DNA from: an uncultured Achromobacter sp.
Lineage (GTDB): Bacteria; Pseudomonadota; Gammaproteobacteria; Burkholderiales; Burkholderiaceae_B
Reading direction: 5' to 3'
Assembly: GCA_913775005.1 (NCBI GenBank)
Contig: CAJYKY010000018.1
Location: 1-7,766, forward strand
Length of the DNA stretch: 7,766 nucleotides
Shown here: positions 1-6,550 of the stretch, piece by piece
Numbering within the stretch: position 1 is the stretch's first letter
Layout: every line of letters starts with the position of its first letter
Program-made: the position numbers and the translations under genes
The notes under the pieces: generated by a model
Seen by the model: the letters and a program-made list of their open reading frames with translations, nothing else
Told to the model about the DNA's origin: nothing
Databases searched by the model: none

Positions 1-2
1 CG

Positions 3-161
3 GCAGCCGATCCGGCTGCGACGCCCGCTGCAACCCCGGCTGCAACCGCCGCTGCATCGCCGGCAGCGGCCGCCACTGGAACCGCCGCCGCAACGGGAGC
101 CGCATCCTCCGCTGCGACGCCCGCTGCCCCAATCGCCGCCTCCGCCGCACCCGCCGCAACG
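3..161 (+). repeat. Ala/Thr/Pro-rich low-complexity coding stretch, probable SelA N-terminal extension
   Basis: Read in the selA frame, these 53 codons are almost all Ala, Thr, Pro, Ser or Gly, with no stop. The other two frames are also open, but they would give Arg/Pro/Gln-rich or Cys/Arg-rich peptides, which are less plausible. The tract contains a 17-nt exact direct repeat (15-31 and 111-127) and shorter GCTGCAACC repeats (27-35, 39-47). E. coli SelA has nothing comparable before its conserved N-terminal domain. It could be a disordered extension of SelA. It could also be the low-complexity tail of an upstream gene that shares the frame, in which case selA would start at the GTG at 162. 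Confidence 0.6.
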
Positions 162-1556
162 GTGGCCGATCTTCCCTCAGTCGACCGCCTCCTCAACGCC
201 GCCGTGATGCGCGCCGCTGTCGACACGTACGGCCGGACCCAGGTTGTCGCCGCGCTGCGGCGCGACCTGGACGACCTGCGCCCGCGCGCGCTGGCGGGCC
301 AGCTGGCGCTTATCGATGTGGATGCCGCCAGCGTGGCGGCCCGCGTCACCGCAGCATTTGACAAGGCGTCGCAGCCCCGCCTGCGCGCCGTCTACAACCT
401 GACGGGCACCGTGCTGCACACCAACTTGGGCCGCGCGCTGCTGCCCGATGACGCCGTGGCGTCCGTGCTGCGCGCGCTGACCACGCCTGCCAATCTGGAA
501 TTCGATCTGGACACCGGCGGCCGTGGTGACCGCGATGACCTCATCGACGACCTGCTCTGCGAGCTGACCGGCGCCGAAGCCGCCACCGTCGTCAACAACA
601 ACGCGGCGGCCGTGCTGCTGATGCTGAACGCGCTGGCCGACCGGCGCGAAGTCATCGTGTCGCGCGGTGAACTGGTTGAGATCGGCGGCGCATTCCGCAT
701 TCCCGACATCATGAAACGCGCGGGTGCGAAGCTGGTGGAAGTGGGCACCACCAACCGCACCCACGCGGCCGACTACGACACCGCCATCGGCCCGCGCACC
801 GCCATGCTGATGAAAGTGCATTGCAGCAACTACGCCGTCACCGGCTTCACCAAAAGCGTCAGCGTGGCCGAGGTGGCGGCGCTGGCGCACGCCAAGGGGC
901 TGCCAGCCACGGTGGACCTGGGCAGCGGCACGCTGGTGGATTTGACGCAGTTCGGCTTGCCCAAGGAAGACACCGTGCGCGACACCATCGCTGCGGGCGC
1001 CGACCTTGTCACCTTCAGCGGCGACAAGCTGTTGGGCGGTCCGCAGGCCGGCCTGCTGGTGGGCCGCGCTGACCTGATCCGCAAGATCAAGAAGAACCCG
1101 CTTAAGCGCGCGCTGCGTGTGGGCAAGCTGACGCTGGCGGCGCTGGAACCGGTGCTGAGCCTGTACCGCGCACCGGAATTCCTGGCGCAGCGGCTCACCA
1201 CCTTGCGGCTGTTGACGCGGCCGCAGCGGCACATCCAGCCGCTGGCCGAACGGCTGCGCGGCCCGCTGGCGCATGCCCTGGGGCCGAACTATGCGGTCGA
1301 GGCGGTGCCGATGTTCAGCCAGATCGGCAGCGGCGCCTTGCCCGTGGACCAGCTGCCCAGCTTCGGCCTGGCGCTGCGGTACACGGGCAGCGGCCGTCCG
1401 GGCAGGCATCTGGACAAGCTGGAAACGCAGTTGCGGCGCCTGCCCACCCCCGTCATCGGCCGCATCGCCGACGACGCCCTGTGGCTGGATCTGCGCTGCC
1501 TGGAAGACCGCGACGAAGCCGCCTTCGCCGCGCAACTGGCGGAGCCGCTGACATGA
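3..1556 (+). CDS. selA: L-seryl-tRNA(Sec) selenium transferase SelA, 5' end beyond the window
   Basis: SelA is a PLP-dependent cytosolic enzyme that converts Ser-tRNA(Sec) to Sec-tRNA(Sec) using selenophosphate. Counting from the GTG at 162 (464 aa; E. coli SelA is about 463), the family landmarks are LPSVDRLL (4-11), NLTGTVLHTNLGRALL (79-94), VNNNAAAVLL (144-153), SRGELVEIGGAFRIPD, and FSGDKLLGGPQAG, whose Lys289 is the expected PLP Schiff-base lysine (E. coli Lys295). The C-terminal PVIGRI and LWLDLRCLED segments are also present. The GTG at 162 has no Shine-Dalgarno sequence, and the frame stays open to the left edge as an Ala/Thr/Pro/Ser-rich stretch. The true start is therefore probably outside the window; no other ATG, GTG or TTG in this frame precedes 162. 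If the GTG were the start, only three residues would precede LPSVDRLL, against about eleven in E. coli. The stop TGA overlaps the selB ATG. Function is certain; the N-terminus is not. Confidence 0.97.
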   Translation, partial: AADPAATPAATPAATAAASPAAAATGTAAATGAASSAATPAAPIAASAAPAATVADLPSVDRLLNAAVMRAAVDTYGRTQVVAALRRDLDDLRPRALAGQLALIDVDAASVAARVTAAFDKASQPRLRAVYNLTGTVLHTNLGRALLPDDAVASVLRALTTPANLEFDLDTGGRGDRDDLIDDLLCELTGAEAATVVNNNAAAVLLMLNALADRREVIVSRGELVEIGGAFRIPDIMKRAGAKLVEVGTTNRTHAADYDTAIGPRTAMLMKVHCSNYAVTGFTKSVSVAEVAALAHAKGLPATVDLGSGTLVDLTQFGLPKEDTVRDTIAAGADLVTFSGDKLLGGPQAGLLVGRADLIRKIKKNPLKRALRVGKLTLAALEPVLSLYRAPEFLAQRLTTLRLLTRPQRHIQPLAERLRGPLAHALGPNYAVEAVPMFSQIGSGALPVDQLPSFGLALRYTGSGRPGRHLDKLETQLRRLPTPVIGRIADDALWLDLRCLEDRDEAAFAAQLAEPLT

Positions 1557-3523
1557 TCATCGGCACCGCCGGGCATATCGACCACGGCAAGACCACGCTG
1601 GTGCGCGCGCTGACTGGTGTCGACACCGACCGGCTCAAGGAAGAGAAGGCGCGCGGCATCTCCATTGAACTGGGCTATGCCTACACGCCGCTGCCCAGCG
1701 GCGACGTGCTGGGCTTTATCGACGTGCCGGGTCACGAAAAGCTGGTGCACACCATGGCGGCCGGCGCCAGCGGCATCGACTTCGGCCTGCTGGTCGTGGC
1801 GGCCGATGATGGCGTCATGCCGCAAACGCGAGAGCACCTGGCCATCCTGTCGCTGCTGGGCGTCACGCAAGGCGCCGTCGCGCTGACCAAGACCGACCGC
1901 GCCGATGCCGCGCAGCAAGCGGCGGTGCGGGCGGGCATTGCCGAGCTGGTGGCCGGCACCTTCCTGCAAGATGCCCCCGTGTACGCCGTTTGTGCATCGC
2001 AAGCGGATGACGCCGGCACGGAAGCGCTTAAATCGTTTCTGCATACGCAGGCGCAGTCGCAGGCTGCGCAACGCGATGCCGGCGGCTTGTTCCGCCTCGC
2101 CGTGGACCGCGTGTTCACGCTGGCCGGTCACGGCACCGTCGTGACGGGCACGGTGCACGCGGGGCAGGTGCGCGTCGGCGATGACACGGCCGATCTGCGG
2201 CTGATGCCGGCTGGCACGCGGGTGCGCGTGCGCAGCATCCACGCGCAGAATCAAGCCAGCGAAATCGGTGTGGCCGGTCAGCGCTGCGCGCTGAACCTTG
2301 CCGGCATCGACAAAGACGCCATTGCGCGCGGCGACTGGATTGCGGACGCGCGCTGCTTTGTGCCGTCGCGCCATATCGACGTGGCGCTGACGCTGTTGCC
2401 CAGCGCCGACGCGCCCCTCCGTGCGTGGGCGCCGCTACATGTGCATATCGGCGCCGCACGCCATGTGGCGCACGTGGTGCCACTGAACGCTGAAACCGTA
2501 GCGCCCGGGCAGTCGGCCTGGGTGCAATTGGTGTTCGACACGCCCGTCTGCGCCATGCCCGGCGACCGCTATATCGTGCGCAATGCGCAGGCCACGCGCA
2601 CCGTGGGCGGCGGCCGGGTGCTGGACCCGAACGCCCCGGACCGCAAGCGCCGCGCGGCATCGCGTCTGCAAGGTTTACAGGCGCTTTCCGACATGCTGGA
2701 CGGCGACGGCTTGGCACCCGTGTTGGCGCACGCGCCGCTGGGCCTGGACGAGGGCGCGCTGCAACGCCTGACCGGCAAGCCGGTGCAGGCCATCAAGGCG
2801 CCGCACGGCGCGCTATGGGTCGAGACTCGCCCCGCACAATCCGCACGCACGCTGATTCTGGCCACGCACTGGGCGGTGCTGCGCACGCGAGTGGAACAGA
2901 CGCTGGCGGCGTTTCACCAAAGCGCGCCGGACGAACCGGGGCCAGACGGCGCGCGCTTGCGGCGGATGGCCATGCCCACTGGCCCCGATGCCTTGTGGAA
3001 CGCAGTGCTGGACGACTTGCAACGCGACGGGCGCATCGTGCGCAATGGCCCGTGGTTGCATCTGCCCACGCACACCTCGACGCTGGCCGATGCCGAAAGC
3101 GCGTTGGCCGAGCGCCTGCTGCCGCTGCTGGAGGCCGGCGGTTTCGATCCCCCTTGGGTGCGGGATCTGGCGCGCTTGCAGAATGAACCCGAGGACCGCG
3201 TGCGCCAATTGCTGCGCAAGCTGCTGCGGCGCGGCGATGTGGCTCAGGTGGTGAAGGACCTGTTCTATCACCCCGCACAGATACGGGTGCTGGCCCAGCT
3301 GGCAGCCGAAGTCGCCACGCAAGCCGGCGGCTTGAACGCAGCGGCGTTCCGCGATGCAACGGGGCTGGGACGCAAGCGCGCGATTCAGATTCTGGAATTC
3401 TTCAATCGCGTGGGGTTCACGCGGCGCGTGCGCGACACGCATGTGCTGCGCGCCGAAAGCGCGTACGCGATGGAACTCGGCATGCCCGCGTCCGGTCACG
3501 AGCGGCCCCAAACCTCGTCTTAG
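1553..3523 (+). CDS. selB: selenocysteine-specific translation elongation factor SelB
   Basis: SelB is a GTPase that binds Sec-tRNA(Sec) and the SECIS hairpin of selenoprotein mRNAs and delivers selenocysteine to the ribosome at UGA. The ATG at 1553 gives 656 aa (E. coli 614) and begins directly with the G domain: P-loop GHIDHGKT (7-14), switch I region RGISIELG (34-41), G3 motif DVPGHE (57-62) and TKTD (112-115), the SelB variant of NKxD. GHGTVVTGT (192-200) marks domain 2. The C-terminal half holds the winged-helix region, ending in the conserved GLGRKRAIQILEFFNRVGFT segment (about 604-623). The start is supported by GGAG at 1541-1544, 8 nt upstream, and by the ATGA overlap with selA, which suggests translational coupling. 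A longer in-frame opening from 1481 lies inside selA and is rejected. The tail after residue 625 is about 31 aa and of low similarity. The stop is TAG. Confidence 0.98.
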   Translation: MIIGTAGHIDHGKTTLVRALTGVDTDRLKEEKARGISIELGYAYTPLPSGDVLGFIDVPGHEKLVHTMAAGASGIDFGLLVVAADDGVMPQTREHLAILSLLGVTQGAVALTKTDRADAAQQAAVRAGIAELVAGTFLQDAPVYAVCASQADDAGTEALKSFLHTQAQSQAAQRDAGGLFRLAVDRVFTLAGHGTVVTGTVHAGQVRVGDDTADLRLMPAGTRVRVRSIHAQNQASEIGVAGQRCALNLAGIDKDAIARGDWIADARCFVPSRHIDVALTLLPSADAPLRAWAPLHVHIGAARHVAHVVPLNAETVAPGQSAWVQLVFDTPVCAMPGDRYIVRNAQATRTVGGGRVLDPNAPDRKRRAASRLQGLQALSDMLDGDGLAPVLAHAPLGLDEGALQRLTGKPVQAIKAPHGALWVETRPAQSARTLILATHWAVLRTRVEQTLAAFHQSAPDEPGPDGARLRRMAMPTGPDALWNAVLDDLQRDGRIVRNGPWLHLPTHTSTLADAESALAERLLPLLEAGGFDPPWVRDLARLQNEPEDRVRQLLRKLLRRGDVAQVVKDLFYHPAQIRVLAQLAAEVATQAGGLNAAAFRDATGLGRKRAIQILEFFNRVGFTRRVRDTHVLRAESAYAMELGMPASGHERPQTSS

Positions 3524-3527
3524 CCGC

Positions 3528-3533
3528 TATCAT
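3528..3533 (+). promoter_or_regulatory. weak candidate -10 box for selC
   Basis: TATCAT (4 of 6 matches to TATAAT) lies 15 nt before the mature tRNA 5' end, which is a plausible position for a short tRNA leader. I could not find a convincing -35 box at 16-18 bp upstream, inside the end of selB. selC may instead be processed from a selAB transcript. Confidence 0.2.
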
Positions 3534-3548
3534 ACGAATCGCCGCCAC

Positions 3549-3644
3549 GGAAGGCATTCGTGCCCGGCGGCACGGCTGGGCTTCAAACCCAGTTGGGGGC
3601 GTCAGACGTTCCCAGGTAGGTTCGACTCCTGCTGCCTTCCGCCA
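3549..3644 (+). tRNA. selC: tRNA-Sec (anticodon TCA), selC
   Basis: The gene encodes the 96-nt selenocysteine tRNA that is serylated, converted by SelA and delivered by SelB to UGA. All arms can be traced by eye. The acceptor stem is 8 bp, GGAAGGCA (3549-3556) with TGCCTTCC (3633-3640), followed by discriminator G and encoded CCA (3642-3644). The D stem is a perfect 6 bp, CGTGCC/GGCACG, closed by a 4-nt loop CGGC. The anticodon stem is CTGGG/CCCAG with loop CTTCAAA and anticodon TCA at 3583-3585. The variable arm is long (about 23 nt), with a stem of up to 8 bp including two G-U pairs. The T stem is GTAGG/CCTGC with loop TTCGACT. The 8+5 acceptor/T-arm geometry and 6-bp D stem are the bacterial tRNA-Sec hallmarks that distinguish it from tRNA-Ser and opal suppressors. 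It follows selB by 25 nt. A convergent gene ends 13 nt downstream. Confidence 0.98.
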
Positions 3645-3657
3645 CATCGCTGCGCCA

Positions 3658-4197
3658 TCAATGCCGCAGCATCCGCGTCACCACGCTGGTCACGCGATCC
3701 GCCTTCCAATCCCGTTCACCCAAATGCCAATACCGGATCGCACCCGCGCGATCCACCAGATAATTGGCGGGCAAGCCGATTGCTTCCCACTTCTTGGACG
3801 CCGCGCTGTTGCGGTCATGCAGCACGGTGCCTGCCACGGGCCACTTCGCCAGGAAGGTCGACACCTTGCCCAGCGCTTCGCCCACATTCACAGCAACCAG
3901 TCTCAGCCCCTCTTCGCGATGCCGTTTGGCCATGGCCGACATCAGCGGAATCTCATCGCGACAAGGGTCGCACCACGTCGCCCAGAAACTGATGATGACG
4001 ACATTGCCGCGCCATGCCGACAGCTTCTGTTCGCGGCCCGACAGATCGGGCAACACGAGCGGTGGAGTGGGCCCCGTCCACGCCGCCCAGTCGGGGCCGG
4101 TGGCGGTCTTCAGCGCGCTGTCGCTGGCGGCGCGCGCATAGAGCGGCAGGGCGGCCAGCGACAGGCCGGATTGAAGCAGACGGCGGCGGCTGATCAA
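3658..4197 (-). CDS. exported TlpA/thioredoxin-like disulfide reductase
   Basis: This 179-aa protein has an N-terminal signal: SRRRLLQSG resembles a twin-arginine motif, followed by a short hydrophobic stretch and an AxA site ending near residue 23. A thioredoxin fold of the TlpA/ResA/AhpC-TSA type follows. The active site is WATWCDPC, with Cys76 and Cys79; the probable cis-proline is Pro143 in GLPANYLVD. Such proteins reduce or exchange thiols in the periplasm, for example in cytochrome c maturation, but the substrate here is unknown. Both active-site positions use ordinary Cys codons (TGC and TGT), so it is not a selenoprotein despite its neighbours. The start is a TTG at 4197, supported by GAGGA 7 nt upstream. 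It lies 18 nt after the transglutaminase-like gene and is probably co-transcribed with it. A role in keeping that enzyme's catalytic Cys reduced is possible but only inferred. It converges on selC, ending 13 nt away. Confidence 0.88.
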   Translation of the reverse strand: MISRRRLLQSGLSLAALPLYARAASDSALKTATGPDWAAWTGPTPPLVLPDLSGREQKLSAWRGNVVIISFWATWCDPCRDEIPLMSAMAKRHREEGLRLVAVNVGEALGKVSTFLAKWPVAGTVLHDRNSAASKKWEAIGLPANYLVDRAGAIRYWHLGERDWKADRVTSVVTRMLRH

Positions 4198-4204
4198 GGC
4201 GGCG

Positions 4205-4209
4205 TCCTC
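4205..4209 (-). promoter_or_regulatory. Shine-Dalgarno that fixes a TTG start
   Basis: On the minus strand this reads GAGGA, ending 7 nt before TTG at 4197. There is no ATG or GTG nearby in frame that would keep the signal peptide, so the TTG start of the thioredoxin-like gene rests on this site. Confidence 0.6.
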
Positions 4210-4215
4210 GCAGGT

Positions 4216-5325
4216 TCAGACGGACAGCGGTTTGGACGTAAGCGTGTAGCGGAAACTGTCGGGGTCCAGGCTGTCCAGGCGCCCGGCGCTGGTTTCACCG
4301 TTGGGGTACATCAGGAAAGGCACCGGGTCGTGCGCGGATCCGGGCAACACCACATCGTGCCCATGGTTGTACGCGACCCAGTTCATCTCCCACGCACCGA
4401 ACAGCATCACGCGCGCGGCGCGTACCTTGGCGTCGGTCAAGGGCAGTTCGCCGGGCGGCTCTTCCAGCATCACCTTGCGCACATCGGCCGGGTCGACCGG
4501 CACCCAGCCATAGCCCACCGCGTAGAACTCGGCGCGGCAATGCTGCGCGCGGGTGACGTCGCCCGCCTTGCCCAGGCTTTTGTAGCCAAGTTCGGAATTG
4601 GCCACGCGCAGGCCGTAGGCATCGCGCGCGGGGATACCGGCCGCACGCGCCAGCGCGACGAACAGCGCGTTGATGTCGGCGCACTTGCCGTTCAGATCGT
4701 TGGCGGCAAGCATGTAGCGCACATCGCCCACGCCGCAACCGCGCGTGGATGCCGTGCGGCAGGTGTTCTCGACCACCCAGTCATAGATGGCGCGGGCGCG
4801 CGCCAGGTCACCGCGATGGCCGCGCGTGATCTGGTCAGCGGAGGTCTTGACGATACCGTCGGTGGGCAGCAACGCGGTGGGCTTGAGATATTCGCGCAGG
4901 GTCTCGGGGCGTTCCAGCGCGGCATCGGCGGCGGGAGGCTGGGTGAGGTCGACGCGGCGGTTGCGGGTCTGAAAGCGGCTGGTCACCGTGACGCTGCGCG
5001 GCGCTTGCGCGTCGGGCCATTGCACGGCCAGCATCTGCACGTCATAGCCGGGGGCGCGCAACAATTGCGCCGAGCCGCCGCCGCTGACCTGCCAGGTGGT
5101 TTGCGCGCCGCGCTGATACGCGGTGTCTGTTGCGTAAGGCACCGGCACCCAGATGCGGGTATGCGCGCCAGGATCTTTTACCTGGATGTCAGCAGTGAGT
5201 TCAAAGCCGCGCCACGCGGTGGTGACGGGCGCCTGCTGCGCACGCAATGCTTGCGGCGTGGCGGCCACGGCAACGGTGGCGGCGCCCAGCACGCCGGAGA
5301 AACGGAGGAAGTGTCGGCGATCCAT
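4216..5325 (-). CDS. Tat-exported transglutaminase-like cysteine protein
   Basis: Starting at ATG 5325, the protein has 369 aa. It opens with DRRHFLRFSG, a good twin-arginine motif, then a hydrophobic Ala/Val-rich stretch and a probable cleavage near ALRA-QQ, so it should be exported folded. The C-terminal half is a transglutaminase-like (papain-fold) domain. NGKCADINALFVALARAAGIPAR carries the nucleophile Cys215, and AQHCRAEFY followed by GWVPVDPADV supplies His262 and Asp278, so the triad is complete. TRGCGVGDV (about 194-202) is a further conserved family element. Members can be cross-linking enzymes, amidases or proteases, and the substrate cannot be predicted. A GTG at 5340 would add five residues but has no Shine-Dalgarno; the ATG has a G-rich run 4 nt upstream and places RR near the N-terminus. 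It heads a likely two-gene operon with the thioredoxin-like gene and is divergent from selD. It has no obvious link to selenium metabolism. Confidence 0.88.
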   Translation of the reverse strand: MDRRHFLRFSGVLGAATVAVAATPQALRAQQAPVTTAWRGFELTADIQVKDPGAHTRIWVPVPYATDTAYQRGAQTTWQVSGGGSAQLLRAPGYDVQMLAVQWPDAQAPRSVTVTSRFQTRNRRVDLTQPPAADAALERPETLREYLKPTALLPTDGIVKTSADQITRGHRGDLARARAIYDWVVENTCRTASTRGCGVGDVRYMLAANDLNGKCADINALFVALARAAGIPARDAYGLRVANSELGYKSLGKAGDVTRAQHCRAEFYAVGYGWVPVDPADVRKVMLEEPPGELPLTDAKVRAARVMLFGAWEMNWVAYNHGHDVVLPGSAHDPVPFLMYPNGETSAGRLDSLDPDSFRYTLTSKPLSV

Positions 5326-5476
5326 AAAGCCCCCACGCACGGTGAAGATTGGCTGTCGGTGCGCCCGGCGCCGGGCGGCCGTCCGTTACTGCAAATTGCG
5401 CTGCGATCTGCCGAACATCATAGGGCCAACTTCGGGGCCGATGCTATTCTTTTTCGACCCATCCACGGAGACTGAA
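5326..5476. promoter_or_regulatory. divergent promoter region between the transglutaminase-like gene and selD
   Basis: These 151 bp must carry promoters for both directions. For selD, TGCTATTCT at 5442-5450 looks like an extended -10 (TGn plus TATTCT), placing initiation near 5457, about 20 nt before the ATG; no good -35 was found. For the minus-strand operon, ATCATA at 5417-5422 reads TATGAT on the minus strand, a good -10 but again without a clear -35. A 16-nt perfect palindrome lies at 5362-5377. The assignments are by eye and weak. Confidence 0.35.
5362..5377. repeat. 16-nt perfect palindrome
   Basis: CGCCCGGCGCCGGGCG equals its own reverse complement. It lies 37 nt upstream of the transglutaminase-like ATG and 99 nt upstream of selD. 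It could be an operator or a hairpin in the 5' leader of the minus-strand mRNA. As it is pure G/C in a GC-rich genome, chance is also possible. Confidence 0.5.
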
Positions 5477-6538
5477 ATGAACCAGGACGTAGCGTCCGCG
5501 GCAGTGCCGCGTTTGACTTCGCTTTCGCATGGCGGCGGCTGCGGCTGCAAGATCGCACCGGGCGTGTTGTCGGAACTGCTCAAGCGTTTCGGGCCTGCGG
5601 CGAGCTATCCGAATCTGTTGGTGGGCACGGAGACGGCGGACGATGCTGCCGTGTACCGCTTGAATGACGAGCAGGCGCTGATCGCCACCACCGATTTTTT
5701 CATGCCCATCGTCGATAACCCGCATGACTTTGGCCGCATTGCTGCGACCAACGCCTTATCGGATGTCTACGCCATGGGCGGCACGCCCATCATGGCGCTG
5801 GCCATCGTCGGCATGCCGATCAACGTTCTGCCGCATGACGTCATTGCCGACATTCTGCGCGGCGGCGAATCGGTCTGCGCCGACGCGGGCATTCCGGTGG
5901 CGGGCGGCCACAGCATCGATTCGGTAGAGCCAATTTACGGTCTGGCAGTGATGGGCCTGGTGCATCCGGATCGCATCAAACGCAACGCCGATGCGCGTGA
6001 AGGCGATGTGCTGATCCTGGGCAAGGCGCTGGGCGTGGGCATTTTGTCGGCGGCGCTGAAAAAGAACCGGCTGGGCGACGCGGGCTATCAGGTCATGCTC
6101 GACACCACCACGCGGCTCAACCGCCCCGGCCCCGCGCTGGCCGCGCTGGATGGCGTGCACGCCATCACCGATGTCACCGGCTTCGGTCTGCTGGGGCATG
6201 CGCTGGAGATGGCGCGCGGCGCGAAGCTGACGGCCCGCTTGCGGCTGGATGCCTTGCCCTGGTTGCCGGGCGTCGAGGCCTTTGCCCAAGAGGGCATCAT
6301 CACCGGCGCGTCGGGCCGCAACTGGGCGTCTTACGGCAATGCCGTGCAGTTGGGGGCGGGCGTTACCGATGCGCAGCGCGCCTTGCTGACCGACCCGCAA
6401 ACCTCCGGCGGCCTGCTCGTGTCATGCGCGCCGGCTGCGGCCGACGCCGTGTTGGCGTTGTTCCGCAGCCAGGGTTTCGATCAGGCCTCGGTCGTGGGCG
6501 AAATGATCGCGGGCGACGGGCAGGTGCGCGTAGGGTAG
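5477..6538 (+). CDS. selD: selenide, water dikinase (selenophosphate synthetase) SelD
   Basis: SelD makes selenophosphate, AMP and phosphate from selenide and ATP. Selenophosphate is the selenium donor for SelA and, where present, for tRNA 2-selenouridine formation. The 353-aa product (E. coli 347) starts at ATG 5477 behind GGAG at 5467-5470. The glycine-rich N-terminus SHGGGCGCKIAPGVL holds Cys22 and Lys25, matching E. coli catalytic Cys17 and Lys20. Position 22 is a TGC codon, so this is the Cys rather than the Sec form. Other AIR-synthase-like landmarks are ETADDAAVY, TTDFFMPIVDNPHDFGRIAA, NALSDVYAMGG, AGGHSIDSVEPIYGLAV, ITDVTGFGLLGH and DPQTSGGLL. An in-frame opening upstream to 5153 runs across the opposite-strand gene and is not the start. 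selD is separated from selABC by two opposite-strand genes, so it needs its own promoter. It converges with the LysR gene across 12 nt, with no clear terminator. The stop is TAG. Confidence 0.98.
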   Translation: MNQDVASAAVPRLTSLSHGGGCGCKIAPGVLSELLKRFGPAASYPNLLVGTETADDAAVYRLNDEQALIATTDFFMPIVDNPHDFGRIAATNALSDVYAMGGTPIMALAIVGMPINVLPHDVIADILRGGESVCADAGIPVAGGHSIDSVEPIYGLAVMGLVHPDRIKRNADAREGDVLILGKALGVGILSAALKKNRLGDAGYQVMLDTTTRLNRPGPALAALDGVHAITDVTGFGLLGHALEMARGAKLTARLRLDALPWLPGVEAFAQEGIITGASGRNWASYGNAVQLGAGVTDAQRALLTDPQTSGGLLVSCAPAAADAVLALFRSQGFDQASVVGEMIAGDGQVRVG

Positions 6539-6550
6539 CCCCGGGCGCGC

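Noticed and set aside
177..1535. 452-aa open frame antisense to selA
   Set aside because: It mirrors codons of a fully conserved selA. The product is Gln/Arg/His/Gly-rich and resembles no family.
1481..1552. Upstream extension of the selB reading frame inside selA
   Set aside because: The SelB G domain starts immediately at MIIGTAGHIDHGKT from ATG 1553, which has a good Shine-Dalgarno and an ATGA overlap. The extension would add 24 unrelated residues.
1554..1613. Possible UGA recoding of the selA stop, since the organism decodes Sec
   Set aside because: Readthrough would add only about 18 codons of the wrong-frame selB start before another TGA. No convincing SECIS-like hairpin follows, and SelA already ends at its normal family length.
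1289..2374. 361-aa open frame antisense to the selA-selB junction
   Set aside because: It spans two real genes on the other strand and shows no recognisable domain, so it is a GC-rich shadow.
5326..5340. GTG start at 5340 for the transglutaminase-like gene
   Set aside because: No Shine-Dalgarno precedes it. The ATG five codons downstream has a G-rich run upstream and gives a compact Tat signal.
3661..5475. 604-aa open frame on the plus strand opposite the transglutaminase-like and thioredoxin-like genes
   Set aside because: It is antisense to two genes with clear motifs, signal peptides and Shine-Dalgarno sites. Its translation is His/Gln/Arg/Gly-rich with no domain. Long antisense openings are expected at this GC content.
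5153..5476. Upstream extension of the selD reading frame
   Set aside because: It overlaps the opposite-strand transglutaminase-like gene. ATG 5477 has a well-placed GGAG and gives a SelD of normal length.
6526..6550. GCGCG/CGCGC stem between selD and the LysR gene as a bidirectional terminator
   Set aside because: The stem is only 5 bp with a 15-nt loop and no T tract on either side. At this GC content it is likely chance.
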